DNA of 6,455 nt from Thermoplasmata archaeon (GCA_021788795.1 JAJYKG010000127.1:1-6455), one strand, 5' to 3'; counted from the first letter of the stretch, positions 1 through 6,166 are shown. The notes: a model not told the origin generated them from the sequence alone. A program made the numbers and translations.

Positions 1-550
1 TGGAGAAGACGCCGTCCGAGATGACGAGGATGCGGCGGGAGTTCCTGTCCGCTTCCCGAAGCGTGCGCTCGAGCTCGCCCATGTCGCAGTGCTTGTAGAT
101 GAGCCGCTGGGCCTTCGTCAGTCGGCAGCCGTCGATGATGCTGCCATGGTTCAGCTCGTCCGTGATGACCGTGTCGCCCTCGCCCACGAGCTGCGGGATG
201 AGGCCGGAGTTCGTTGCGAACCCGCTCATGTAGAAGAGCGCGGCCTCGCGGTTCTTGAACCGCGCGATGCGCCGCTCCAGCTCCTCGTGGAGGTCCATCG
301 TCCCGGCGATGGGACGGACGGAGCCGCTGCCCGCGCCGTACTGCCGCGTCGCCTGGATCGCGGCCCGCTTGACCTTCGGGTGGTTGGACAGGCTCAGGTA
401 GTTGTTCGAGCACAGCATGACGACGTCCTTGCCGCCCACGTTGCTGTGCGGGGCGGAGGGCCCCTTGAGCACGCGGATCTTCCAGTCGAGCGACTGGGCC
501 ACCAGCGCCTCGTACTCCTCCTTCAGAAAACCGGTCGCGTCGCGCGACAT
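1..550 (-). CDS. kbl: Glycine C-acetyltransferase (2-amino-3-ketobutyrate CoA ligase), N-terminal 183 residues, cut by window edge
   Basis: This PLP enzyme of the alpha-oxoamine synthase family converts 2-amino-3-ketobutyrate and CoA to glycine and acetyl-CoA, the second step of threonine breakdown in the cytoplasm. My translation of the minus strand from the ATG at 550 gives family hallmarks: CSNNYLSLSNHP at residues 47-58, YGAGSGSVRPIAGT at 71-84, and DELNHGSIIDG at 131-141, where His135 is the expected PLP-ring-stacking residue. DGVFS at 179-183 is the start of the conserved DGVFSMDG segment. The family is usually about 395 residues, so more than half, including the PLP-binding lysine, lies beyond position 1. 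The start lies 4 nt after the tdh stop, and GGAGG (560-564 on the minus strand, inside the tdh end) sits 9 nt upstream, suggesting coupled translation. Related synthases (8-amino-7-oxononanoate synthase, serine palmitoyltransferase) share these motifs, but the tdh neighbour strongly favours Kbl. Confidence 0.93.
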   Translation of the reverse strand, partial: MSRDATGFLKEEYEALVAQSLDWKIRVLKGPSAPHSNVGGKDVVMLCSNNYLSLSNHPKVKRAAIQATRQYGAGSGSVRPIAGTMDLHEELERRIARFKNREAALFYMSGFATNSGLIPQLVGEGDTVITDELNHGSIIDGCRLTKAQRLIYKHCDMGELERTLREADRNSRRILVISDGVFS

Positions 551-554
551 CGGA

Positions 555-1604
555 TCAGGCCTCCACGTCGAAGACGACCTTGCCGCACTGCCTCGAGCGC
601 ATGATCTCGAGGGCCTTCTCGTAGTCGGACAGCGGGAAGCGGTGCGTGACCAGGGGCTTGAGGTCCACGTTCCCGGACCGAAGGATGCCGCCCATCTGGT
701 ACCAGGTCTGGAACATCCGCCGCCCTGTGATCCCGTAGAGGGTCACGCCCCTCATGATCACGTCGTCGCTGAGGTTGAGGGTCACGCTGTTGGAGTAGAG
801 GCCGAGGAGGTGGATGCCGCCCCCGGGCCGGACGACCTTCAGGGCCTGCTGCAGGGCCGGCGGCGCGCCGCTGAACTCGAGCACGTCGTGCACGCCGTCT
901 CCGTCCGTGAGTTCGAGGATCCGGTCCACGGTGGTCCCGTCGGATTCGAGGACGACGTCGGCGCCGAGCTTCTTCGCGAGGTTCTTCCGGTACTCGTTCT
1001 GGTACTCGACCGCGATCACCTGGGCCGCGGAGAGGGCCTTCGTCAGGGCCACGGCCATGAGGCCGATGGGCCCGAGGCCGAAGATCGCGATCGCCTTCCC
1101 GGGGACGTTGGCGTTCATCACGACGTGGGTCGCGTTCCCGAGCGGGTCCTGGATGGTCGCCACCTCCAGGGGCAGGGAGGCGTCGTTCTTGATCAGGTTG
1201 GAGGCCGGCACGGCCACGTACTCGGCGAACGCCCCGTCGCGGTCGATGCCCATGATCCGCAGGTTGCGGCACACGTGCGCCTGTCCGGTGCGGCACTCGT
1301 AGCACTTCCCGCAGGCGATGTGCCCCTCGAAGGTCACGTAGTCGCCCTTCGAGACCGCGGTCACCTCGTCCCCGACGCGCTCGACCTCCCCCGCCATCTC
1401 GTGCCCCTGGATGAGGGGCGGCCGGATGCGGTGCTGGGACCACTCGTCCCAGTCGAAGATGTGCAGGTCCGTGCCGCAGATCGAGGCGATCTTCACCCGG
1501 ACGAGCGCCTCCGTCGGCCCGATCTTCGGGATCGGCACGCGCTTGAATTCCGTCGCACCCGGAGCGGCCTTCGTCTTCACCGCTGCCATCATCGTGTCGG
1601 CCAT
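555..1604 (-). CDS. tdh: L-threonine 3-dehydrogenase, zinc-dependent MDR family
   Basis: Oxidises L-threonine to 2-amino-3-ketobutyrate with NAD+, feeding the adjacent Kbl. At 349 residues it is the normal family length (about 340-350). Catalytic zinc ligands are expected at Cys43 (in CGTDLHIF, 43-50) and His68/Glu69 (GHE, 67-69). The structural zinc lobe has four cysteines at 98, 101, 104 and 112 (C-x2-C-x2-C-x7-C). The DPLGNATH segment at 153-160 is diagnostic of threonine dehydrogenases among MDR proteins. The Rossmann glycine motif is GLGPIG at 176-181, and Glu200 after the second strand fits NAD rather than NADP preference, as in archaeal enzymes. The chosen ATG at 1604 has only a weak GGGG-type upstream purine run; Met5 and Met6 are alternative starts. 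A 45-nt gap with hairpin potential separates it from the preceding kinase gene. All zinc ligands are present, so an active enzyme is expected. Confidence 0.95.
   Translation of the reverse strand: MADTMMAAVKTKAAPGATEFKRVPIPKIGPTEALVRVKIASICGTDLHIFDWDEWSQHRIRPPLIQGHEMAGEVERVGDEVTAVSKGDYVTFEGHIACGKCYECRTGQAHVCRNLRIMGIDRDGAFAEYVAVPASNLIKNDASLPLEVATIQDPLGNATHVVMNANVPGKAIAIFGLGPIGLMAVALTKALSAAQVIAVEYQNEYRKNLAKKLGADVVLESDGTTVDRILELTDGDGVHDVLEFSGAPPALQQALKVVRPGGGIHLLGLYSNSVTLNLSDDVIMRGVTLYGITGRRMFQTWYQMGGILRSGNVDLKPLVTHRFPLSDYEKALEIMRSRQCGKVVFDVEA
560..564 (-). promoter_or_regulatory. Shine-Dalgarno site for kbl inside the end of tdh
   Basis: The minus strand reads GGAGG here, 9 nt before the kbl ATG at 550, overlapping the last codons of tdh. 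It supports the 550 start and suggests that ribosomes finishing tdh initiate on kbl, keeping the two enzymes of the pathway in proportion. Confidence 0.65.
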
Positions 1605-1609
1605 GGAAA

Positions 1610-1641
1610 TTCCCCGGTGCCCCGTCCCCGGACGCGGGGAA
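1610..1641 (-). other. Intergenic inverted repeats before tdh able to form two alternative hairpins
   Basis: In the transcript, TTCCCCG (1641-1635) is perfectly complementary to CGGGGAA (1616-1610), which ends 5 nt before the tdh ATG at 1604. The left arm can instead pair locally: TCCCCG (1640-1635) with CGGGGA (1630-1625) across a 4-nt loop. The two folds exclude each other, and the long-range one would cover the purine run nearest the tdh start. The repeats are seen directly. A regulatory role is inference, since GC-rich DNA often gives short stems by chance. Confidence 0.35.
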
Positions 1642-1649
1642 CCAGTATT

Positions 1650-2789
1650 TCAATCCTTTATCGGGTGGAGTTTCGTCGTGCGGTATCCGATGAGTACGAA
1701 CAAGTATTCCTTCCTTCGGATTTCCGCGTCCAGCCGCTCGTCCCCCGTGTCGACACGGAGGACGGGCGTGGCCGCGAGCTTCGCAGGCGTCGCGACGACC
1801 AGGAGGTTCCGCGCGCCGACGCGGCGCACGACCTCGGGGCTCACCTGGAGGTTCCCGCGGCCGAGGACGAAGCCCTGCGCGCCGATCGGGCTCACGACGA
1901 GCTTGGCTTTCGGATAGCGGTTCAGGAGGTCCAGGATCCGCCGCTCGTCCAGGTCCTTCGCGACGGTCTTCCCGCCCACCGCCGCGTCGATACCCAGGAG
2001 GGTCTTGTCCATGTGGAGACGCTTCGCGATGGACTCGAGGGTCGAGCCCGGCCCGAGGAGGAAGAGCGTGCCCGGCTCCTCCTGGAAGAGGTCGCGGAAG
2101 TGCTCTGCCAGCTCGAGGAGCACGGACTCCTCGCTCACCTCCGCGAACATCATCTTGTCCGCCTGCACGAGGCTCGGCTCGACCAGGGTGCGGGCTTTCG
2201 CGTAGAGGCGCACGCGCCACTCCCCCGCGCGGTAGGCGTCCTCGTCCAGGTCCAGGACCTCGGAGTCCCCAACGCGGAGCTGGCCGCGGAGGAAGGCGGC
2301 GAGGGCCTCCGCCGCCGCCCGCGGGTCGACCGCGAAGACGCCCGAGTGCATCTTGACCCCCGCGGGGACGCCGAGCACGGGGATCGCCTCGGCGACGGTC
2401 TCGGCCACGTCCCGCGCGGTCCCGTCCCCGCCGCAGAACAGGAGGAGCTCCGCCTTCGCCCGGACGCAGGCGGCCGCCGCGGCCTTCGTGTCCTCGGCCG
2501 TGGTCGGCGTCGCGGGCGTGTGGATCACATCCACGTCGGAGGGTGCGACCCCGGCCCGGTCGAGGGCGTCGGCACCCATCTCGCCCGCGCACGTGATCCA
2601 GTGCACGTCCAGGTCCGGGTCCTTGCGCTGCATCTTCACGAAGGCCTCGAGGAAGAGCCGGACGCGGCCCGGGGCGACGGGCTCCGCCCCCGCGGCCCGC
2701 GCCTGGTCCGCCACGTGGTCGGTGCCCTTGAGTCCCACGCGGCCCCCCATCCCGGCGATGGGGTTGACGATGAGTCCGACGCGGCTCAC
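1650..2789 (-). CDS. ATP-NAD kinase family protein (COG3199 / AcoX-like)
   Basis: Predicted cytoplasmic kinase of the NAD kinase/diacylglycerol kinase fold, expected to phosphorylate NAD(H) to NADP(H) using ATP or polyphosphate. Its 379 residues are typical for the COG3199 group, which is longer than the canonical NadK. Visible motifs are the N-terminal strand and turn GLIVNPIAGMGG (5-16), the nucleotide-binding FCGGDGTARDV (118-128, GGDGT at 120-124), and GVPAGVKMHSGVFA (140-153), which is characteristic of this group and distinguishes it from lipid kinases. A GPGST motif follows in the C-terminal half. The start is GTG at 2789, overlapping the stop of the upstream prenyltransferase gene by 4 nt (GTGA), so the two are translationally linked. 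Family members are often found beside acetoin or amino-acid catabolism genes, which fits the downstream tdh and kbl. The substrate has been tested for few members; another nucleotide or sugar-type substrate cannot be excluded. Confidence 0.85.
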   Translation of the reverse strand: MSRVGLIVNPIAGMGGRVGLKGTDHVADQARAAGAEPVAPGRVRLFLEAFVKMQRKDPDLDVHWITCAGEMGADALDRAGVAPSDVDVIHTPATPTTAEDTKAAAAACVRAKAELLLFCGGDGTARDVAETVAEAIPVLGVPAGVKMHSGVFAVDPRAAAEALAAFLRGQLRVGDSEVLDLDEDAYRAGEWRVRLYAKARTLVEPSLVQADKMMFAEVSEESVLLELAEHFRDLFQEEPGTLFLLGPGSTLESIAKRLHMDKTLLGIDAAVGGKTVAKDLDERRILDLLNRYPKAKLVVSPIGAQGFVLGRGNLQVSPEVVRRVGARNLLVVATPAKLAATPVLRVDTGDERLDAEIRRKEYLFVLIGYRTTKLHPIKD

Positions 2790-3865
2790 GGGCCGGAGAG
2801 GGGTCCCGCGCTATTTCCCCCTTCCGCGCCGCGACGTCCCGTGCGCCTCCAGGCCCGTGCCAGCTCCGGCGGGGGCGCCACGACGCGGAGGTGGGCGTAG
2901 TACCCGGCCGCGGCAAGGGGGAGGAGCGGCCAGAGGGCGGGGTCCAGGATCACGCTGACCCCGAGGCCCGCGGCGATCCCCAGCTGGATGACCCGCAGCT
3001 CGTTCCGCGTGACGGAGGCGAGGCTGCCGAGGTCCGTCCGGGCATGGACCACCGCGGCCGCCGCGGTGAGCCCCGCCCCCACGAGGAAGGCGGGATTGAC
3101 GAGGAGGCCCAGGGCCGCGTACACGAGGGCTCCCGCTCCGGCCAGCGCCACCGCGTAGAGCCGCGACCGGCGCGGGCCCAGGACCACCACGGTCGTCCTC
3201 TTCGGTGGGCTCGCGACGGCATCCGCAGGGGCATCCTGGTAATGGTGCATCACGAGCATCGCGGTGCAGACGGACGCGTGGGCGGCGAGCGCGAGGACCG
3301 CGACCCAGGAGAGGGTGAGCGCCTGGATGCCGTAGGCGCCGAGCCCGGCCAGGAGGACTCCCGGGAAGCCGCCGAGCCACTCCCCGAGGAACGGGCGGTA
3401 GGCGGTGGCGAGGGGCGGCCACGTGTACGCCACACCGAGGCCGTAGCCTGCGGCGATGAGGAGGGCGAGCCAAGCGGCACGCGCCCAGGCCACGTAGGCG
3501 CCGAGGGCGACGACGGACGCGCTGGAGACGACGAAGACCTTCCAGAGGTCGCGTTCCCCGAGGAGCCCAAGGTTGCGGACCTTGCTCCCTCCGGACAGGG
3601 CGCGCGGCTGGGCGTCGCGGTCCGTGCCACTGCGCCAGTCGTAAATCTCGTTCAGGGAGTGGGTCACCCACCCCTGGATGAGCCCCGCGAGGGCCATCGC
3701 GACGACCAGAAGCCAGGGGTCGAAGCTTCCGGTCTGCCAGGCGGCGAGGGCCGTGCCGAGCGCCACCGAGGTGAAGGACCACAGGAGGACGGGGATGAGG
3801 CGGAACTCCAGGAACCAGCCCTTGGTCTTCGAGGGCCATGTGCCAGGATGCGCGGTTTCGGGCAA
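2786..3865 (-). CDS. UbiA-family prenyltransferase, MenA-like
   Basis: Integral membrane prenyltransferase expected to attach a polyprenyl chain to an aromatic acceptor, most likely in menaquinone-type quinone synthesis. The 359 residues contain about nine hydrophobic segments, roughly at 24-43, 51-70, 107-127, 130-149, 163-182, 185-206, 232-252, 255-271 and 290-330. The first Mg-diphosphate motif is NEIYDWRSGTD (72-82), a variant of NDxxDxxxGxD with Glu in place of the first Asp. SGGS (91-94) and YTWPPLATAYRPFLGEW (147-163) resemble MenA more than UbiA or heme O synthase. The second motif is DAPAD (211-215) followed by KRT (222-224). The start is a TTG at 3865; I find no better in-frame codon. 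About 30 residues after the last membrane segment are Arg/Gly-rich and look disordered. It is the first gene of the operon. An archaeal lipid prenyltransferase such as digeranylgeranylglyceryl phosphate synthase is the main alternative, less likely given the MenA-type motifs. Confidence 0.8.
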   Translation of the reverse strand: MPETAHPGTWPSKTKGWFLEFRLIPVLLWSFTSVALGTALAAWQTGSFDPWLLVVAMALAGLIQGWVTHSLNEIYDWRSGTDRDAQPRALSGGSKVRNLGLLGERDLWKVFVVSSASVVALGAYVAWARAAWLALLIAAGYGLGVAYTWPPLATAYRPFLGEWLGGFPGVLLAGLGAYGIQALTLSWVAVLALAAHASVCTAMLVMHHYQDAPADAVASPPKRTTVVVLGPRRSRLYAVALAGAGALVYAALGLLVNPAFLVGAGLTAAAAVVHARTDLGSLASVTRNELRVIQLGIAAGLGVSVILDPALWPLLPLAAAGYYAHLRVVAPPPELARAWRRTGRRGAEGGNSAGPLSGP

Positions 3866-3918
3866 CCGAATGACTATTGAGATAGTAAGATTAGGAACTT
3901 CCGTATTCTCGGGGCCCG
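3866..3918. promoter_or_regulatory. AT-rich divergent promoter region
   Basis: This 53-nt gap separates the minus-strand operon from the plus-strand regulator. It is strikingly AT-rich (especially 3868-3908) against a very GC-rich background, as expected for archaeal TATA/BRE promoters. TTACTATC on the minus strand lies about 25 nt before the prenyltransferase TTG, and GATTAGGAA on the plus strand about 25 nt before the regulator ATG. Both distances would fit leaderless or nearly leaderless transcripts. Neither matches a strong TATA consensus, and no Shine-Dalgarno sequence precedes either start. Confidence 0.55.
3873..3886. promoter_or_regulatory. Short inverted repeat, candidate operator
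   Basis: ACTAT-TGAG-ATAGT is a perfect 5-bp inverted repeat with a 4-nt centre, located between the two divergent starts and overlapping the likely minus-strand promoter element. Its position next to a winged-helix regulator gene makes it a candidate binding site for a dimeric regulator. The arms are short, so chance is a real alternative. Confidence 0.3.
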
Positions 3919-4308
3919 ATGATCGCGCCGCAAGGTCAGGTGACGGTTCGGGCTTGGGGCGGGTCGGTCCTCGACAAGCGGCTGTGGTACCTCCTCGCGG
4001 GGACCCGTGGCGGCCTGAACCGCGCGCGGATCCTCCACCTCCTGCGGGACCGCCCGTGCAACGCCAACGACCTCGCGGGGCGGCTTTCCCTGGACTACAA
4101 GACCGTCCGGCACCACCTGGACGTCCTTCGGGAGAACGACTGCGTCATGACCCTGGGGAACGACGGCTACGGCGTCCTCTACGCCCTCTCGCCGCGGCTC
4201 CAGAGTCACTTCGAGGACTTCGAGCTGATCTGGCGCCGACTGGGGGCCCAGGCGGAGTTGGGCAAAGAGCAAAGTAGGCTCTCCTCCCTGAAAACCGCCC
4301 GGGGATAG
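3919..4308 (+). CDS. Winged helix-turn-helix transcriptional regulator, ArsR-like
   Basis: A 129-residue DNA-binding protein with a single winged-helix domain. The core begins at about residue 19 (DKRLWYLLAGTRGG) and runs through helix 1 at 33-44 (LNRARILHLLRD), helix 2 at 48-56 (NANDLAGRL) and the recognition helix at 59-72 (DYKTVRHHLDVLRE). A likely beta wing follows at about 75-90 and a C-terminal amphipathic helix at about 93-113 that could dimerise. The KTVRHHL pattern is typical of archaeal ArsR-like regulators. I see no ArsR metal-site CxC motif; the only cysteines are Cys47 and Cys75, which flank the helix-turn-helix. The ATG at 3919 starts 53 nt from the divergent operon with no Shine-Dalgarno sequence, so a leaderless message is plausible. 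The 93-residue membrane gene follows after 13 nt and is probably co-transcribed. The target is unknown; autoregulation and control of the divergent operon are the obvious candidates. Confidence 0.85.
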   Translation: MIAPQGQVTVRAWGGSVLDKRLWYLLAGTRGGLNRARILHLLRDRPCNANDLAGRLSLDYKTVRHHLDVLRENDCVMTLGNDGYGVLYALSPRLQSHFEDFELIWRRLGAQAELGKEQSRLSSLKTARG

Positions 4309-4321
4309 TCTGGCCCTCGGC

Positions 4322-4603
4322 TTGTTCTGGACCTTGGGCGTCGGGGTCGCCGCGGCGAGCGCGGTCTTCCTCTCTGCCCTCCTGTACGTCTACGCTCGGA
4401 ACCACCGCCACCTGCAGTCCGCCTTCACCCTGGGCCTCGTCTTCTTCGCGGCCCTCCTGCTCTTCCAGTCCCTCGGCTCGATCTACTTCGACTGGATGAT
4501 GGCCCAGGCCGGGGAGGGACCCAACGTGGCCGTCCCCATGCTCGCCCTCGACGTGGCGGAGCTCGTGGGCTTCGCCGCCCTCTTCTTCGTCACGTGGCGC
4601 TAG
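4322..4603 (+). CDS. Small membrane protein with three predicted transmembrane segments, paired with the winged-helix regulator
   Basis: I do not recognise a named family or function. The 93 residues form three hydrophobic segments at about 4-24, 34-55 and 69-91. They are joined by a basic loop (RNHRHLQ, 26-32, likely cytoplasmic) and a Gly/Pro loop carrying Glu65 (about 61-68). That gives an outside N-terminus and inside C-terminus by the positive-inside rule. Acidic residues sit within or beside the membrane: Asp57 at the end of segment 2, and Asp77 and Glu80 inside segment 3, which could have a structural or sensing role. The start is a TTG at 4322; an in-frame stop at 4289-4291 leaves only TTG or a CTG at 4310 as choices. 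It lies 13 nt after the regulator gene, so the two are likely one unit, for example a membrane sensor or anti-regulator with its DNA-binding partner. That role is inference. Confidence 0.75.
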   Translation: MFWTLGVGVAAASAVFLSALLYVYARNHRHLQSAFTLGLVFFAALLLFQSLGSIYFDWMMAQAGEGPNVAVPMLALDVAELVGFAALFFVTWR

Positions 4604-4619
4604 CTGGGGAGCGACGCGG

Positions 4620-4651
4620 TAATAAGGGGCCGGCGCTTAGCGGTCGCGAGG
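4620..4651 (+). promoter_or_regulatory. Candidate promoter and ribosome site for the aldo/keto reductase gene
   Basis: TAATAA at 4620-4625 is an AT-rich island in GC-rich DNA about 35 nt before the GTG start, where an archaeal TATA box would give a short leader. GAGG at 4648-4651 lies 7 nt before the GTG at 4659, a normal Shine-Dalgarno spacing that supports this start. Both were judged by eye only. Confidence 0.45.
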
Positions 4652-4658
4652 CGTCCGC

Positions 4659-5603
4659 GTGCTGAATTACCGCCCCATGGGGAAGACGGAGCTCGAGGTG
4701 TCCGAGGTCGGGTTCGGGCTGTGGAGCCTGGCCTCCGGGCGCTGGGGGACCTTCACCGAGGACCAGGCGGTGGACCTCCTCCGCATAGCCTACGACGCGG
4801 GCATCAACTATTACGACGTGTCGCCGCTGGACGGGAACGGCCTCGGGGAGCGGCTCCTCGGGAAGGCCTTCGCGGACAAGCGGGAACTCGTGATCCTCTC
4901 GACCAAGGTCGGCCTCGCCGACGGGCGCCGGGACTTCAGCCCCGCGGGAATCCGCAAGTCCGTGGACGAGAGCCTCGCCCGCTTGGCCACCACGTACATC
5001 GACGCGCTCCAGCTCCACTACCCGGACGCCGCCGCGGTCGCGAACCCCGCGGTCTGGCAGTCCCTCGAGGACCTCCGCAACGAGGGCAAGATCCGGTACT
5101 ACGGGATTGCCCTGGGGCCGGGGCCGAGCGGTCTCGAGGAGGGGCGGGCGGCGATGCGCAAGTACGACCTCGCCCTCATCCAGGTGTACTACAACCTGCT
5201 CGAGCAGGAGCCGGGCCGGCGCTTCTTCCCGGTAGCCCTCGAGATCAAGCAATCCATGACGATCCGCGCGCCCCACGCGGGCGGCGTGCTCGAGGCGGAC
5301 GCCGCGACCGCCTCCCGCTTCCCTGCGGACGGGGACCTCCAGGCCAAGGACGCAGCCTGGCTCGCGACGGCCTCGCAGCGGGCGGGAAACCTGCGCTGGA
5401 TCCACGAGTCCAAGGGGATGACCATGGAGCAGGCGGCGCTCAAGTTCGTCCTCTCCGAGGAGACCGTGGCCTCCGTCCTGCCCAACATCTACCGGGAGGA
5501 CCAGCTCGCGACGTACGCGGCCGTCGGGGATTTCGAGAACTTCTCCCAGTCCGAGCTCGCGGAGATCGCGGAGCAGTACCGCAAGGGATTCGGCGTCGCG
5601 TGA
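4659..5603 (+). CDS. Aldo/keto reductase family protein with catalytic Tyr replaced by Asp
   Basis: A 314-residue TIM-barrel protein of the NADPH-dependent aldo/keto reductase superfamily (COG0667 type), close to the usual length. Recognisable parts are the N-terminal hairpin NYRPMGKTELEVSEVGFG (3-20), GINYYDVSPLDGNGLGE (48-64), STKVG (81-85), LQLHYPD (117-123), and a cofactor-end segment SVLPNIYREDQLATYA. Three of four catalytic residues are present: Asp53, Lys83 and His120. The tyrosine normally five residues after the Asp (D-x4-YG) is Asp58, as the GAC codon shows. Classical proton donation by Tyr is therefore missing, so the protein may have altered chemistry or a non-catalytic role. GTG at 4659 is chosen because families begin at this point, and a GAGG lies 7 nt upstream; Met7 is a poorer alternative. 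The next gene starts 6 nt after its stop. The family call is secure; the substrate is unknown. Confidence 0.88.
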   Translation: MLNYRPMGKTELEVSEVGFGLWSLASGRWGTFTEDQAVDLLRIAYDAGINYYDVSPLDGNGLGERLLGKAFADKRELVILSTKVGLADGRRDFSPAGIRKSVDESLARLATTYIDALQLHYPDAAAVANPAVWQSLEDLRNEGKIRYYGIALGPGPSGLEEGRAAMRKYDLALIQVYYNLLEQEPGRRFFPVALEIKQSMTIRAPHAGGVLEADAATASRFPADGDLQAKDAAWLATASQRAGNLRWIHESKGMTMEQAALKFVLSEETVASVLPNIYREDQLATYAAVGDFENFSQSELAEIAEQYRKGFGVA

Positions 5604-5609
5604 GGTCCC

Positions 5610-6161
5610 ATGATCCTCGGGTACGTGGACTCGAGCGACCGCCTCTACGACCTCGGGTTCGCGACGCTCAAGATGCGGATGCGCGTGGTCTCGGAGGGCG
5701 GCTCGACGTCCGTGCGGTTCTCCAGGGCCTCCGGCGAGGGGGAGGTCCCGTACCCCGTCCTCGCCGAGGCCGACGTGACCGCGTCCCTGGCGATGGACCA
5801 CGACGGCCACGCCGTGCCGCTCCTCCGGCCCGTCGAGGGCCGCGGCTACCTCCACGACGGCGGCCTGCTCTTCGTCGCGGCTCCGCGGAAGCGCGATCCG
5901 GAGGAACCTGGGTTCTACCTCGTCAACGTGCGCGCGATGCCGAGCGCCGTCCACTTCTTCTTCGAGGATCAGGGAGGCACGGAGATCGTCTCGGTCCCGC
6001 GGGACGAGATCCTCCGGTCCGAGTCGCGCGCCCGCTCCGTGGCGGTCACGGTGAGCGCGGAGAGCGTCGCCCTGCCGAAGGAGAAGATCGCCTACGTCCT
6101 GGAGCTGGAACCCGTGGCCCGCGCCGCGGGGCTTCTCCGGTCCCTGCCGATGTCTCGGTGA
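5610..6161 (+). CDS. Hypothetical protein, 183 aa, co-transcribed with the aldo/keto reductase
   Basis: I do not recognise this protein. It starts 6 nt after the aldo/keto reductase stop, with GAGGT (5602-5606) overlapping that stop and only 3 nt before the ATG, so translation is probably coupled. The sequence has no signal peptide, no membrane segment and no cysteine. It alternates hydrophobic and polar residues, with many Gly/Pro turns, in a way that suggests a mostly beta, soluble cytoplasmic fold: ATLKMRMRVVSEGGSTSVRF (18-37), VTASLAMDHDGHAVPLL (56-72), LLFVAAP (86-92) and VHFFFED (114-120). A His/Asp-rich stretch (DHDGH, 63-67) could bind a metal or be a turn. The C-terminal 40 residues look helical. 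Codon use (strong third-position G/C) matches its neighbours, which supports real coding. Its tight link to a variant aldo/keto reductase suggests a shared task, but none can be named. Confidence 0.75.
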   Translation: MILGYVDSSDRLYDLGFATLKMRMRVVSEGGSTSVRFSRASGEGEVPYPVLAEADVTASLAMDHDGHAVPLLRPVEGRGYLHDGGLLFVAAPRKRDPEEPGFYLVNVRAMPSAVHFFFEDQGGTEIVSVPRDEILRSESRARSVAVTVSAESVALPKEKIAYVLELEPVARAAGLLRSLPMSR

Positions 6162-6166
6162 GCGCG

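Noticed and set aside
1625..1640. Hairpin between the kinase gene and tdh as a transcription terminator
   Set aside because: No T-run follows it on the transcribed strand, and the genes on both sides look like one operon.
402..2900. Open plus-strand frame of 832 codons
   Set aside because: It lies opposite tdh, the kinase and part of the prenyltransferase. Its translation is Arg/His/Val/Asp-rich with no domain signal, a normal shadow of genes with strong third-position GC bias.
523..2916. Open minus-strand frame of 797 codons overlapping the operon in another frame
   Set aside because: The translation is Arg/Gly/Pro-rich low complexity, while the overlapping frames carry clear enzyme motifs.
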